A stretch of DNA of 64,000 nt from Taklimakanibacter albus. GTDB lineage: Bacteria; Pseudomonadota; Alphaproteobacteria; Rhizobiales; Aestuariivirgaceae. The number at the start of each line of letters is the position of its first letter. The stretch's first letter is position 1. Under the pieces are notes generated by a model. That model saw nothing but the letters and a program-made list of their open reading frames with translations. It was not told where the DNA came from and ran no database searches. Location: positions 228,282 to 292,281 of the forward strand of contig NZ_JAENHL010000008.1 of assembly GCF_016595235.1 (NCBI RefSeq). Direction: 5' to 3'. Positions 42,223 to 51,777 of this stretch are shown one piece after another. The translations under genes and the position numbers were made by a program.

Positions 42223-42848
42223 ATTCCCTCCGCCATGACGACGACTCGCGCCCCGACGGGGGCGCGGCGATAGAGCTCGATGACATTCTGGTTGAGCATG
42301 CGGATACAGCCTGAGGATGCGTTCTTGCCGATCGACATCGGCTCGTTGGTGCCATGAATGCGGTACAGCGTGTCACCGCCGTTCTGGAACAGATAAAGTG
42401 CTCGGGCGCCAAGCGGATTTTCCGGGCCACCCGGCATGCCGTCCTTCCATTTCGCCTTTTCGGGGCTGCGCTCGATCATGTCCTTGGGCGGCGTCCAGCG
42501 TGGCCACATCACCTTGCGTCCGACATCGGCGAGCCCGGCCCAGCGGAAGCCGTCGCGGCCCACTGCGCAGCCGAAGCGCAGGGCCTGTTGGCCCTCCATA
42601 ATCAGGAAGAGCTGGCGCGAGCCGGTATTGATGATGATGGTGCCCGGCCAATGCCGCGTCGGGTAGGGAACGATGGCGCGGCGGAAGTCCTTCGGCAGCT
42701 TCTTCTCGTCAAAAGGCGGCAGCGGGTACGGATCGTCGAGATCCTGATCGGCCCAGGCCGCCGTCGCCATGAGGCCCGTTGGCAATGCCGAGCCGGCCAC
42801 CAAGGCGCCCGCGATGAAGTTCCGACGCGACAAAACAGATCCGGACAC
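42219..42848 (-). CDS. L,D-transpeptidase (YkuD domain) with Tat-like signal
   Basis: A 209-residue periplasmic enzyme. Residues 6-30 hold SRRNFIAGALVAGS, a twin-arginine-type signal. The YkuD domain carries the catalytic motif HGTNEP (His165) and SSGCIRM (Cys181). Such enzymes make 3-3 cross-links in peptidoglycan or attach lipoproteins to it. It is the first gene of a two-gene unit with the lipoprotein (four-base overlap). The upstream gap to the divergent exopolysaccharide gene is 556 bases. Confidence 0.93.
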   Translation of the reverse strand: MSGSVLSRRNFIAGALVAGSALPTGLMATAAWADQDLDDPYPLPPFDEKKLPKDFRRAIVPYPTRHWPGTIIINTGSRQLFLIMEGQQALRFGCAVGRDGFRWAGLADVGRKVMWPRWTPPKDMIERSPEKAKWKDGMPGGPENPLGARALYLFQNGGDTLYRIHGTNEPMSIGKNASSGCIRMLNQNVIELYRRAPVGARVVVMAEGI

Positions 42849-42960
42849 GGTTCTTCCTCCTCAGCCCTTCTCTTCATTCACTGCATGCACAGATGGCAAG
42901 ACTGCGGCACCTGTACCAGCGTGCCGGCGAAATCTCGCCGCCGCGCTTATCTTTTTGTTT

Positions 42961-43008
42961 GCGCATGATCTTTCCGGAAAAGCGGCATCCGCTTCCCCAA
43001 TCATGCTC
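42961..43008. repeat. REP-like palindrome copy b
   Basis: GCGCATGATC and the right arm ATCATGCTC flank TTTCCGGAAAAGC-type inner sequence, with the CTTTTTGTTT lead seen in copies a and c. It lies in the gap upstream of the L,D-transpeptidase. Confidence 0.75.
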
Positions 43009-43215
43009 TAGAGCCATTCCGCTCAGGCTTCAATTGCCCGGAAGGGCATGACTCTCTTAGCTAAAATCGCATGTAATGCCTTAACAACTCATCAAGGCTA
43101 ACCGCTGATTAACGTGAATGAGACGACATGAAATGATACTGTTTCGGTCGAGATGGGACGGCTTCTTCCGCCCCTTATATTCTCCCCGTCTCTTGACAGC
43201 ACCCCGATCCCTTTT

Positions 43216-43244
43216 AACCCCGCATCGCTGCGGGGTTTCTTTTA
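43216..43244 (+). terminator. Intrinsic terminator in the leader of the exopolysaccharide gene
   Basis: A perfect 9-bp stem (AACCCCGCA / TGCGGGGTT) with TCGC loop, followed by TCTTTTAT. No protein-coding gene ends here on the plus strand, so it ends an unannotated small RNA or acts as an attenuator about 160 bases before the start at 43405. Confidence 0.75.
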
Positions 43245-43404
43245 TCGGGCTTCAGCCGCATCGGCAGGCCGCCGACGCGTAGCGCCTTTACCTCTGCTTA
43301 TTCTCCCCCATGGTATGGGCTCGCGAGGCGGAGTGGGAAGACCTACTCCTTCGGATTTTGAATTGAATTTGAAGGAGCGGGTCTCTGGAGCGGGAGATCC
43401 TGGC

Positions 43405-44829
43405 ATGGCCGAGGGGCGCAAATCCTATATCGATGTCGAGGTGCTGCAGCGCCTGCTCAAGGGACTGGATTTCCTCGTCCTCTGCTTTGCGGGACTGGTC
43501 ATCACGCTGGGCATGGCGCGCTTGCCGTCGGTGCCGGACAATGACTCACTCATCGGCTTCTTCACACTGGAACTGGCTCTGCTCTCGATGTTCGCGATGC
43601 GCATCCTGGGTCTCTATGAGATCACTTCATTGCGCCGCGGCCTCAGATCCATCGTTTTCTCTTTCGCCGCCTGCCTTCTGAGCGTCCTCGTCAACTATCT
43701 GCTGGCCTGGCTCGGCCTCATCGACCTGCCTCCCGAATGGCTCGTCGTCTGGCTCGTGCTCATGGCAGCCTATCTTATCCTGACACGTGGCCTCGTCGCT
43801 CTATGGGCACGGCCTCTCGATCGCGCCGGCCGCTTCCGCAAACGCATCGCCATTGTCGGCGGTGGCGCCGCGGCCGAGGAAGCCATTGCGACGCTCGAGG
43901 GGTCGCCCGGCCTCGACATCGACATTGTCGGCCTGTTCGACGACCGTTTCGACGACCGTAGCCCGGAAGCGATCCGCGCCCACAAGAAGCTCGGCAAGAT
44001 CAGCGAGCTCGCCTCCTTCGCGCGCGAGCACCGGGTCGATCTTATCATCGTCGCGATACCGCTGTCTGCCGAAGCGCGGCTCCTGCAGATTCTGAAACGG
44101 CTGTGGGAATTGCCCGTCGACATCCGAATCAGTGGACAGGCCTCGAAGCTCAAACTGAGCCCGCGTGCTTATACGCATCTCGGAAATCTGCCCCTGCTCG
44201 CGGTTTTCGACCGGCCGCTGACCGGCTGGTCGTCCTTCCTCAAATCGGCGATGGACCGCTGTCTGGCGCTCCTCTTCATCATCGTCTTTTCGCCCGTCCT
44301 GGCTCTGACGGCGCTCGCCGTGCGTCTCGACAGCAAGGGCCCGATCCTCTTCAAGCAGCGCCGCTACGGCTTCAACAACGAGCTCATCGAGGTCTTTAAA
44401 TTCCGCTCCATGTATGTCGAGCGCAGCGATGCCGACGCTGCCCGGCTGGTGAGCAAGGGCGACCCCCGCGTGACGCCTGTCGGGCGCTTCATCCGCAAGA
44501 CGTCGCTCGACGAATTACCTCAGCTTTTCAATGTATTGAAGGGCGACCTCTCGCTTGTCGGGCCACGCCCGCACGCCACCCAGGCCAAGGCGCAGGAGGC
44601 CCTCTATGAACAGGTCGTCGACGGCTATTTCGCCCGCCACCGGGTGAGGCCCGGCATCACCGGCTGGGCGCAGATCAATGGTTGGCGCGGCGAGACCGAC
44701 ACCAAGGAAAAGATCGAGCAACGCGTTCTTTACGACCTCGATTACATCGATCAATGGTCGCTCGGCTTCGATCTCTATATCCTCGCCCGCACCCCGGTGG
44801 CCCTGCTCCAGACCCAGAACGCCTACTGA
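43405..44829 (+). CDS. Exopolysaccharide-priming sugar transferase (undecaprenyl-phosphate sugar phosphotransferase)
   Basis: A 474-residue inner-membrane protein. The first 120 residues hold four or so hydrophobic segments, then a CoA-binding-like Rossmann segment (RIAIVGGGAAAEEAIATLEG). The C-terminal bacterial sugar transferase domain (about residues 280-474) has KFRSMYV, TSLDELPQLFNVLKGDLSLVGPRP (in part) and GITGWAQINGWRGET. These features identify the WcaJ/ExoY/PssA type that starts exopolysaccharide synthesis by transferring a sugar-1-phosphate to undecaprenyl phosphate. No other polysaccharide genes are adjacent. The start at 43405 follows GGAG at loose spacing; a hairpin-rich leader precedes it. 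Confidence 0.93.
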   Translation: MAEGRKSYIDVEVLQRLLKGLDFLVLCFAGLVITLGMARLPSVPDNDSLIGFFTLELALLSMFAMRILGLYEITSLRRGLRSIVFSFAACLLSVLVNYLLAWLGLIDLPPEWLVVWLVLMAAYLILTRGLVALWARPLDRAGRFRKRIAIVGGGAAAEEAIATLEGSPGLDIDIVGLFDDRFDDRSPEAIRAHKKLGKISELASFAREHRVDLIIVAIPLSAEARLLQILKRLWELPVDIRISGQASKLKLSPRAYTHLGNLPLLAVFDRPLTGWSSFLKSAMDRCLALLFIIVFSPVLALTALAVRLDSKGPILFKQRRYGFNNELIEVFKFRSMYVERSDADAARLVSKGDPRVTPVGRFIRKTSLDELPQLFNVLKGDLSLVGPRPHATQAKAQEALYEQVVDGYFARHRVRPGITGWAQINGWRGETDTKEKIEQRVLYDLDYIDQWSLGFDLYILARTPVALLQTQNAY

Positions 44830-44945
44830 GCCCGAACCACCGCTATGCACAGGGCCTAAATCGCTCTTTACCCTATCCGGCAGAGGTATAGACTCCCAAC
44901 AGCTGCGAAAATGCAGCTCTGGGCAACCATCAGAGGGGTTAAGTC

Positions 44946-45230
44946 ATGGATTTCATCATTCAGTTGATCCTTGGCGCATTGGGCGGCAACGGGGCGGGCG
45001 CCGCCGTCAAGAATGCCAGTCTCGGCACTGTCGGCAATTCCGTTGTCGGCGCGGTCGGTGGCCTCGTCCTCGGTCAAATACTTCAGAGATACATGGGCAT
45101 GGATGCGGCCGCCGCCACGGCCACGTCGAGCACCATCATCCAAAGCGTGATCGGCGGCGCCGGTGGCGGCGCCATCCTGACCATCATCGCCGGCCTCATC
45201 AAGAATGCGATGAGCAAAGGCTCGGCATAG
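44946..45230 (+). CDS. Small glycine-rich membrane protein
   Basis: A 94-residue protein made of two glycine/alanine-rich hydrophobic segments (GNSVVGAVGGLVLGQILQRY and SVIGGAGGGAILTIIAGLI) with glycine-zipper spacing, probably a hairpin in the inner membrane. AGAGGGG precedes the ATG at good distance, and a strong terminator closes the gene, so it is a real, independent unit. The leader has an AGCTGC/GCAGCT hairpin at 44901-44918. It has no recognised function; it is similar in kind to small hypothetical proteins common in Hyphomicrobiales. Confidence 0.75.
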   Translation: MDFIIQLILGALGGNGAGAAVKNASLGTVGNSVVGAVGGLVLGQILQRYMGMDAAAATATSSTIIQSVIGGAGGGAILTIIAGLIKNAMSKGSA

Positions 45231-45245
45231 ATCCCACCAGAATGC

Positions 45246-45276
45246 GAAACGGGCGCCCACCGGCGCCCGTTTCAAT
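45246..45276 (+). terminator. Rho-independent terminator after the small membrane protein
   Basis: An 11-bp stem (GAAACGGGCGC / GCGCCCGTTTC), loop CCACCG, followed by AATTT. It starts 16 bases after the stop codon. Confidence 0.88.
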
Positions 45277-45352
45277 TTAAAAACAGATCAAGATCGGCTT
45301 AGAGCGCCGGGCTTTCCGTTGGCATCGCCCCGACGCTCTAACTTTTTGTTTT

Positions 45353-45405
45353 GCGCATCGGCTTGCCCGAAAACCGCGCTCGCTTTTCGGGCCGATGCTC
45401 TAGAG
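45353..45405. repeat. REP-like palindrome copy c
   Basis: GCGCATCGGC and GCCGATGC arms with CCCGAAAA / TTTTCGGG inside, led by CTTTTTGTTTT. Its right end GCTCTAGAGC supplies the stop codon (TAG, 45402-45400) of the metallopeptidase gene. Confidence 0.75.
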
Positions 45406-46386
45406 CTGATCCGTGCCGAATGTGTCGCAGGACTTCATATCGCCGGTCTCGAGACCGCGCTTGAACCAGCGCACGCGCTGCTCCGACGAGCCGTGGGTGA
45501 AGGATTCCGGGACCACATAACCCTGCGAGCGGCGCTGCAAGCGGTCATCGCCGATGGCGGCCGCGGCATTGAGGCCTTCCTCGATATCGCCCTGCTCGAG
45601 AATATTGTTGGTGTCATTGGCCGACTTCGCCCACACGCCGGCGAAGCAATCGGCCTGCAGCTCCATGCGCACGGAAAGTGAATTGGCATCGGCTTCCGAA
45701 GCCTGCTGACGTGCCTGCGTGACCTTGGCGGCGATGCCGAGCAGGTTCTGGATGTGATGACCGACCTCATGCGCGATGACATAGGCCTGGGCGAAATCGC
45801 CGGGCGCGCCGAGCTTGTTCTTCATATCCTGATAGAAGGAGAGGTCGATATAGACCTTGTTGTCACCCGGACAATAGAACGGCCCCATGGCCGACTGCGC
45901 CATGCCGCAGGCCGATTGCACGAAGCCGTTGAACAGAACGAGAGTCGGCTTTTGATATTGCCGGCCCATCTCCTGGAATTTCTGGGTCCAGACACGCTCG
46001 GTCGAGCCCAGCACGCGGGCGACGAAGTCCTTGCCGGCATCGCCGGTCACATCGACCTGGGCCTGGCCGGAAGGCTGCTGCTGGGTCTGGGTCTGGGTGG
46101 TGGTCTGCCCACCGGACGGCGCTTGCGTTTCACTCTGCTGCTGGCCCGGCGGCTGCAGCTGGCCGTCGCCGGTGATCATCTGCAGGAGGTCGATGCCGAA
46201 AACGAACTTGGCGATCAGATAGACGGCAACCAGCAGAATGATGGTTTGCAGACTGAAGCCTCGGCCGCCGCCGCCCATCGGCACCTGGAATCCACCGCCC
46301 TTACCGCCGCGCGGAAAGCCGAAGCCGCCGCCCTGGCCGCGGCGATCCTCGATGTTGTCGCTGGGCCGTTCATTGTCGAGTCTCAT
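45400..46386 (-). CDS. ypfJ: Neutral zinc metallopeptidase, YpfJ family
   Basis: A 328-residue membrane-anchored peptidase: a glycine-rich basic N-terminus, one hydrophobic segment near residues 47-66, a Gln/Thr/Pro-rich linker (about 78-110), and the peptidase domain with HEVGH at 206-210, so the active site is in the periplasm. The later [17 protein letters not shown] segment and the C-terminal [17 protein letters not shown] are characteristic of the family. The substrate is unknown. The TAG stop falls in a REP-like palindrome. Confidence 0.93.
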   Translation of the reverse strand: MRLDNERPSDNIEDRRGQGGGFGFPRGGKGGGFQVPMGGGGRGFSLQTIILLVAVYLIAKFVFGIDLLQMITGDGQLQPPGQQQSETQAPSGGQTTTQTQTQQQPSGQAQVDVTGDAGKDFVARVLGSTERVWTQKFQEMGRQYQKPTLVLFNGFVQSACGMAQSAMGPFYCPGDNKVYIDLSFYQDMKNKLGAPGDFAQAYVIAHEVGHHIQNLLGIAAKVTQARQQASEADANSLSVRMELQADCFAGVWAKSANDTNNILEQGDIEEGLNAAAAIGDDRLQRRSQGYVVPESFTHGSSEQRVRWFKRGLETGDMKSCDTFGTDQL

Positions 46387-46419
46387 GTCGTCCTTGCCTC
46401 CTGTCCGATGGTCCCGGGG

Positions 46420-47391
46420 CTACGCCGCTAAGACGCGGAACCGGGCAAGATCATATACCAGTTTCAGCGCCGGAGTCGCGATGCCTGTCATTTGCGCCAA
46501 TTCGATGACAGCCCCCAGCAAGGCGTCGAGCTCGGTGGGCCGGCCGGCATCGACATCCTGCAACATGGAGCTGCGGTGTGCGCCCACCTTGGCCGCCATG
46601 TCGAGGCGCTCCTCGACGCTCACGGAAAAGACGACGCCCAGTGCCTCGCCAATGGCGCGGGCTTCTTCCATCATGGCCGCCAGCACCGCCCGTGTGCCGG
46701 GATCACGGGCAAGCGCCTCGAGCGTGCCGCCGGTCAGGACGCTTACGGGATTGAAGCTGAGATTGCCCCATAGTTTGAGCCAGATCTCATTGCGCAGGTC
46801 GGCCCGGACCGGACTCTTGACGCCCGCCCGCTCCAGGAGCGCGCTCAACTTCCGGGCGCGGTCGCTGATCTCGCCCGACGGTTCACCGATGGTCAAACGG
46901 TCGCCAAAGCCGTGGACGATGTGGCCGGGGGCGCCGAGCTCGGCCGCCTGCCAGATGACCGCCCCCAACGCCCGCTCCGGTCCGAGCGTCTTCCACAAGA
47001 GCCCGCCCGGATCGACGCTTTCAAGAATGTGACCGTCGAACCGTCCGCCATGCTTGTAGAAATACCACCAGGGCAGACCATTCTGGCCGAACAGCAACAC
47101 GGTATCCGGCCCGATCAGAGGCGCCAGCGCATCGACGATCCCTGGCAGGGCATAGGCCTTGAGGGTCAGGATCACGTAATCCTGGCGCCCCAGTTCGCGT
47201 GGATCGGCAGAAACCTTCGGATGAACCGTAAAGGTCTCGCCCGCCTGGGTGACGCTCAAGCCTTTGGCCTGCATCGCCTCCAGATGGGCGCCGCGCGCCA
47301 CCAGCGCGACGTCGGCCACATCCGCCCTGGCGAGCCTGGCCCCGATGAGACCGCCGATCGCGCCGGCGCCGAACACGCAAATTCTCGTCAT
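46420..47391 (-). CDS. panE: 2-dehydropantoate 2-reductase family protein
   Basis: A 323-residue NADPH-dependent reductase with GAGAIGGLIGARLA near residues 8-21, the central LTLKAYALPG segment, and the catalytic Lys in EIWLKLWGNLSFNPVS near 206. Ketopantoate reduction to pantoate for coenzyme A synthesis is the named reaction, but this family also includes reductases for other 2-oxo acids, so the symbol is tentative. It is divergent from nadE with a 76-base gap. Confidence 0.85.
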   Translation of the reverse strand: MTRICVFGAGAIGGLIGARLARADVADVALVARGAHLEAMQAKGLSVTQAGETFTVHPKVSADPRELGRQDYVILTLKAYALPGIVDALAPLIGPDTVLLFGQNGLPWWYFYKHGGRFDGHILESVDPGGLLWKTLGPERALGAVIWQAAELGAPGHIVHGFGDRLTIGEPSGEISDRARKLSALLERAGVKSPVRADLRNEIWLKLWGNLSFNPVSVLTGGTLEALARDPGTRAVLAAMMEEARAIGEALGVVFSVSVEERLDMAAKVGAHRSSMLQDVDAGRPTELDALLGAVIELAQMTGIATPALKLVYDLARFRVLAA

Positions 47392-47467
47392 ATCCGTAGT
47401 TTATGCATAAGTCGGATGGGCAGCCAGATCATTTGAAGGAAAGGCAGCCTTAAGCTAAGAGGCGGAC

Positions 47468-49126
47468 ATGACCGACCGTCTTGTCATCGCTCTCGCCCAG
47501 CTCAACCCGACCGTCGGCGCGGTCGCGGCCAATCTCGCCAAAGCGCGGCAAGCCCATGCCGCCGCCCGTGAGGCCGGCGCCGATCTCGTCCTTTACCCGG
47601 AACTCTATATCGCCGGCTATCCGCCCGAGGATCTGGTCCTGCGCGCTTCCTTCGTCACCGCCTGCCGTGAAGCGGTCGAGGACCTGGCCCGCGACACGGC
47701 CCAGGGACCCGCCATCCTGATCGGTCTGCCTTGGCGCGATGGCAAGAAGCTCCACAATGCGGTGGCGCTGCTCAACCAGGGCAAGATCGAGACGCTACGC
47801 TTCAAGCATGACCTGCCCAATTACGGCGTCTTCGACGAGAAGCGGGTCTTCGATGCCGGCCCCGCCCCCGGACCGATCAGCTTCAAGGGCGTGCGCCTTG
47901 GCGTGCCGATCTGCGAGGATATCTGGACGGAGGAATCCTGCGAGACCCTGGCCGAGACCGGCGCCGAGATCCTGCTCGTCCCAAATGGCTCGCCCTTCGA
48001 GCAGAACAAGGACGACACCCGCCTCAATCTGGTGGTGGCGCGGGTCACCGAAACGGGCCTGCCGCTCGCCTATCTCAACCAGATCGGCGGCCAGGACGAA
48101 CTCGTTTTCGACGGCGCCTCCTTCGTCCTCAATGCCGATCGCACGCTCGCTCTGCAGATGCCGATGTTCGAAGAAGCGCTCGCCGTCACCGAATGGATCC
48201 GCGGCGCGCAAGGCTGGCGGATGAACAAAGGCGAGATCGCCCGCCTGCCTGAAAAGGAAGAAGAGACCTGGCTCGCCTGCGTGCTCGGCCTCAAGGATTA
48301 CGTCGAGAAGAATCGGTTTCCCGGCGTGGTCCTGGGCCTGTCGGGCGGCATCGATTCCGCCGTCGTCGCCGCCATGGCGGTCGATGCGTTGGGGGCCGAT
48401 CGCGTCCATTGCGTGATGCTGCCCTATGCCTATACGAGCCGCGACAGCCTCGTCGATGCGGAAGCCTGCGCCGAGGCGCTCGGCGTGCGCTACGATGTGG
48501 TGCCGATCAAGGAGCCGGTGGAAGGCTTCCTTTCGGCACTCAAGCCGTTGTTCGACGGCCGGAACATCGACACGACGGAAGAGAACATCCAGTCGCGCAG
48601 CCGCGGAGTGATCCTGATGGCGATCTCGAACAAGTTCGGCTCGATGGTGCTGACCACCGGCAACAAGTCGGAAATGTCGGTCGGCTATGCGACGCTTTAT
48701 GGCGACATGAATGGCGGCTTCAACCCGATCAAGGATGTCTACAAGACGCAAGTCTACCGGCTGGCGCGCTGGCGCAACGCGAACCGCCCTGCCGGACTCG
48801 CGGGTCCCGCCGGCACGATCATCCCCGAGCGCATCATCACCAAGGCGCCGACCGCGGAACTGCGCGAGAACCAGACCGACCAGGACACGCTGCCGCCCTA
48901 TGACGCGCTCGACGACATTCTTTCAGGCCTCGTCGAGGAGGAGCTGCCGGTCGCCGACATCGTCAAGCGCGGCCATACGGAAGCCCTGGTAAGGCGCGTC
49001 CAGCATATGCTTTATGTAGCGGAATATAAACGGCGCCAGGCAGCCCCCGGCGTCAAGATCACCCGGCGCAATTTTGGTCGTGACCGGCGTTATCCGATCG
49101 TCAACGGTTTCAGGGACAGAAGCTGA
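47468..49126 (+). CDS. nadE: Glutamine-dependent NAD(+) synthetase
   Basis: A 552-residue two-domain enzyme. The N-terminal nitrilase-type glutaminase (about residues 1-260) shows Glu in YPELYIAGY, Lys in [15 protein letters not shown] and the nucleophile Cys in VPICEDIW. The C-terminal synthetase has the ATP-pyrophosphatase loop [15 protein letters not shown] and [18 protein letters not shown]. It amidates deamido-NAD with glutamine-derived ammonia, ending NAD biosynthesis. gltX starts one base after its stop codon. Confidence 0.97.
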   Translation: MTDRLVIALAQLNPTVGAVAANLAKARQAHAAAREAGADLVLYPELYIAGYPPEDLVLRASFVTACREAVEDLARDTAQGPAILIGLPWRDGKKLHNAVALLNQGKIETLRFKHDLPNYGVFDEKRVFDAGPAPGPISFKGVRLGVPICEDIWTEESCETLAETGAEILLVPNGSPFEQNKDDTRLNLVVARVTETGLPLAYLNQIGGQDELVFDGASFVLNADRTLALQMPMFEEALAVTEWIRGAQGWRMNKGEIARLPEKEEETWLACVLGLKDYVEKNRFPGVVLGLSGGIDSAVVAAMAVDALGADRVHCVMLPYAYTSRDSLVDAEACAEALGVRYDVVPIKEPVEGFLSALKPLFDGRNIDTTEENIQSRSRGVILMAISNKFGSMVLTTGNKSEMSVGYATLYGDMNGGFNPIKDVYKTQVYRLARWRNANRPAGLAGPAGTIIPERIITKAPTAELRENQTDQDTLPPYDALDDILSGLVEEELPVADIVKRGHTEALVRRVQHMLYVAEYKRRQAAPGVKITRRNFGRDRRYPIVNGFRDRS

Positions 49127-49127
49127 C

Positions 49128-50450
49128 ATGGCTCCCATCTTACGCTTTGCCCCCTCACCCACCGGCCGCATCCATATCGGCAATGCGCGCACGGCCATCC
49201 TCAACTGGCTGTTCGTGCGTAAATCCGACGGCCAGTTCGTGCTGCGTTATGACGACACCGATGTCGAGCGCTCGACGGCGGCCTTCGCCGCCGGCATCGC
49301 GCATGATCTCGGCTGGCTCGGCATCGTGCCCGACCGGGTCGAATATCAGTCGAAGCGCTTCGACCGCTATCGTGCCGTGGCCGACGAGCTCCGGGCCGCA
49401 GGCCGGCTCTATCCCTGCTATGAAACAGCGGACGAGCTCGACAGGCGGCGCAAGCGCCAGCTCGCCCGGCATCAGCCGCCGGTCTATGACCGCGCCGCCC
49501 TGAAGCTCACGCCTGAGGAGCGCCAGGCGCTCGAGGCCGAAGGGCGCAAGCCGCATTGGCGCTTCAAGCTCGACGGCCGCAATGTCGAATGGGTCGATCT
49601 CATCCGCGGGCCCCAGCATATCGACACGACCAATCTGTCCGATCCGGTGCTGGTGCGCGAAGACGGCAGCTATCTCTACACATTGCCTTCGGTGGTCGAT
49701 GATATCGATTTCGGCATCACCCATGTGATCCGCGGCGAGGACCATGTCGTCAACACCGCGGTGCAGATCGAGATCTTCGAAGCGCTCGCCGGCAAGGTCC
49801 CGCATTTCGCCCATCACAGCCTGCTCACGGGCGCCGACGGCCAGGGCCTGTCGAAACGCTTAGGCTCGCTGTCGATCGCCTCCTTGCGCGAGGGAGGCCT
49901 CGAGGCCATGGCGGTGGTGAGCCATGCGGCGCTCCTCGGCACCTCGGACTCGATCCATCCCTGTCTCGACTATCGTGAACTCATCGAAGGTTTCGATCTC
50001 GCCAAGCTGTCGCGGGCGCCGGCCCGCTTCGATGACAATGAATTGCGCGGCCTCAATGCGAGGCTGCTCCATATGACGCCCTATGCGGCGGTGAAGGAAC
50101 GGCTCGAGCACGGTGATGAAGCCTTCTGGCTTGCGGTGCGCGGCAACCTCACCGTCTTTGCCGATATCAAAGACTGGTGGACCATCGTCGCCGGCGACAT
50201 CACGCCCAAGATCGCACCGGAAGAACGCTCCTTCATCGATGTGGCGGCCAGACTGCTGCCGCCCGCCCCGTGGACAAGTGAGACCTGGAAAGTCTGGACC
50301 GAAGCCGTCAAGGCCGAGACCGGCCGCAAGGGCAAGGCCTTGTTCATGCCGTTGCGGCTGGCGCTGACCGGGCTCGATCACGGCCCGGAGCTGGCTCTGC
50401 TGCTGCCGCTCATCGGGCGGGATCGGACTTCCCGGCGATTGGGAACGTAA
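49128..50450 (+). CDS. gltX: Glutamyl-tRNA synthetase (second/short type)
   Basis: A 440-residue class I synthetase. The HIGH-type motif is [14 protein letters not shown] near residues 8-21, and the KMSKS-like site is [10 protein letters not shown] near 243. [15 protein letters not shown] and YDDTD segments fit non-discriminating GluRS. Alphaproteobacteria often have two gltX genes; this shorter form lacks the long zinc insertion. It charges tRNA-Glu and possibly tRNA-Gln. The start at 49128 is one base after nadE; an in-frame start at 49074 would overlap it. Its C-terminal anticodon-binding part is complete. Confidence 0.93.
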   Translation: MAPILRFAPSPTGRIHIGNARTAILNWLFVRKSDGQFVLRYDDTDVERSTAAFAAGIAHDLGWLGIVPDRVEYQSKRFDRYRAVADELRAAGRLYPCYETADELDRRRKRQLARHQPPVYDRAALKLTPEERQALEAEGRKPHWRFKLDGRNVEWVDLIRGPQHIDTTNLSDPVLVREDGSYLYTLPSVVDDIDFGITHVIRGEDHVVNTAVQIEIFEALAGKVPHFAHHSLLTGADGQGLSKRLGSLSIASLREGGLEAMAVVSHAALLGTSDSIHPCLDYRELIEGFDLAKLSRAPARFDDNELRGLNARLLHMTPYAAVKERLEHGDEAFWLAVRGNLTVFADIKDWWTIVAGDITPKIAPEERSFIDVAARLLPPAPWTSETWKVWTEAVKAETGRKGKALFMPLRLALTGLDHGPELALLLPLIGRDRTSRRLGT

Positions 50451-50511
50451 TCGGATCCGCATTGATCGCCGACGGAAAAGCCTTAAAACATGCGATGTTT
50501 GAGATTGGGGT

Positions 50512-51147
50512 ATGCCCATGATCCTCGTCGGTCAGTATGACTCTCCCTATGTGCGCCGCGTGGCGGTGACGCTGCATCATTATCATTTGCGCTTCGAGCG
50601 CAACCGCCTGTCGGTCTTCCATCCGGGCATGGTCGACATCAACCCCTTGATGCGCATTCCCTCGCTCGTCATCGACGGCGACGAGACGCTGCATGACAGC
50701 GGCGCCATCATCGACTATCTCGACGAGATGGTCGGCCCGCAGAAGGCGCTGACCCCGCGCAGCGGCGAGGAACGCCGCAAAGTGCTGCAGGTCATCGCCC
50801 TCGCCACCGGCGCCATCGATAAGACGCTTGCCGTCGTTTATGAGCGGCATTTCCACCTGGCCGCCGGCATCGCCCATGAATGGACGGTGCGCTGCATGGC
50901 GCAGCTTTCGGGCGCCCTCGTCCATCTCGACGCGCATGCGAACGGGCCCTGGTATTTCGGCCGCAAGTTCACGCAGGCCGATGTCACACTGGCATGCCTC
51001 ATCGGCTATCTGAAGCTGCGGCTGCCGGAAGCCTTTCCGGCCGGACGTTATCCGCATCTCGAGAAACTGGCGGAACGCTGCGAGGCGCTCGATGCCTTCA
51101 TCAAGGCAAAACCGGCGCCCGATGAGCTGATGCCGGCGAAACCTTGA
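50512..51147 (+). CDS. Glutathione S-transferase family protein
   Basis: A 211-residue GST: thioredoxin-like N-terminal domain (SPYVRRVAVTLHHYHLRFER, with Ser11 as a likely activating residue, and the cis-Pro in RIPSLVIDG, then LHDSGAIIDYLDE) and an all-helical C-terminal domain from about residue 90. It should conjugate or reduce substrates with glutathione. It is convergent with another GST-fold gene with no gap, both ending at 51147/51148. Confidence 0.92.
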   Translation: MPMILVGQYDSPYVRRVAVTLHHYHLRFERNRLSVFHPGMVDINPLMRIPSLVIDGDETLHDSGAIIDYLDEMVGPQKALTPRSGEERRKVLQVIALATGAIDKTLAVVYERHFHLAAGIAHEWTVRCMAQLSGALVHLDAHANGPWYFGRKFTQADVTLACLIGYLKLRLPEAFPAGRYPHLEKLAERCEALDAFIKAKPAPDELMPAKP

Positions 51148-51777
51148 TCAGCCAGCCGGAATCTCCGCCGACGCATCCGGCACCCTGTAGCCTTTGATCA
51201 CCGCCGGACGCGCGGCCATGGCCTGATACCAGCGCCGCACATTGGGAAAATCATTGAGGTCGATCTTCTGCCAGGCGAAGCGGGCGATCCACGGGAAGGT
51301 CGCGATATCGACGATCGAATAATCGCCGCACATGAAGTCCTGGCCGTCGAGCAGCCGGTCGAGGACACCATAGAGGCGCTTCGCTTCGGCGGCGAACCAG
51401 GCATCGGCGAAGGGCGCTTTGCCTTCGTTGTAATGGAGGAAATAATGGGCGCGGCCGAGAAAGGGGCCGACCGCCGACATTTGCCACATCAGCCATTCAT
51501 GGATGCGGATCCGTGCCTTGGCTTCCGCCGGATAGAGCTTGCCGGTCTTCTCACCGAGATACATGAGAATGGCGCCGGATTCGAAAACGCTCTGGCCGCT
51601 GTCGCGGTCGATGATGGCCGGGATCTTGTTGTTGGGCGAAATCTTGAGAAAGGCAGGCGCGAACTGCTCGTCCTTGCCGATATTGATCGGATGGGTCGTG
51701 TAAGCGAGGCCCATCTCCTCCAATGCGATCGAGATCTTGCGCCCATTGGGCGTGCTCCAGGTGTAGAGATCGATCAT
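51148..51777 (-). CDS. GST-fold disulfide-bond oxidoreductase (YfcG/YghU-like)
   Basis: A 209-residue GST-fold protein. The N-terminal STPNGRKISIALEEMGL with the Thr-Pro-Asn signature and NKIPAIIDRDSG, then FESGAILMYLGEKTG, matches the nu-class YfcG/YghU enzymes that reduce disulfides with glutathione. The helical C-terminal domain is complete. Its start overlaps the binding-protein gene stop by four bases, making it the third gene of a regulator / binding-protein / GST operon. Confidence 0.9.
   Translation of the reverse strand: MIDLYTWSTPNGRKISIALEEMGLAYTTHPINIGKDEQFAPAFLKISPNNKIPAIIDRDSGQSVFESGAILMYLGEKTGKLYPAEAKARIRIHEWLMWQMSAVGPFLGRAHYFLHYNEGKAPFADAWFAAEAKRLYGVLDRLLDGQDFMCGDYSIVDIATFPWIARFAWQKIDLNDFPNVRRWYQAMAARPAVIKGYRVPDASAEIPAG

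Larger units (their letters stand above)
42849..43404. other. 556-base gap before the exopolysaccharide gene
   Basis: No gene is seen. It holds a REP-like palindrome (42961-43008), a small TGCCC-GGAA-GGGCA hairpin near 43040, a hairpin GGGACGG/CCGCCCC at 43155-43174 and a terminator-like hairpin at 43216-43237. In-frame codons from 43153 extend the exopolysaccharide gene at its 5' side, but the protein starts much better at 43405. Confidence 0.7.

Noticed and set aside
43153..43404. 84-codon N-terminal extension of the exopolysaccharide-priming enzyme
   Set aside because: It crosses a terminator hairpin and reads as untypical sequence; the ATG at 43405 begins the usual membrane domain.
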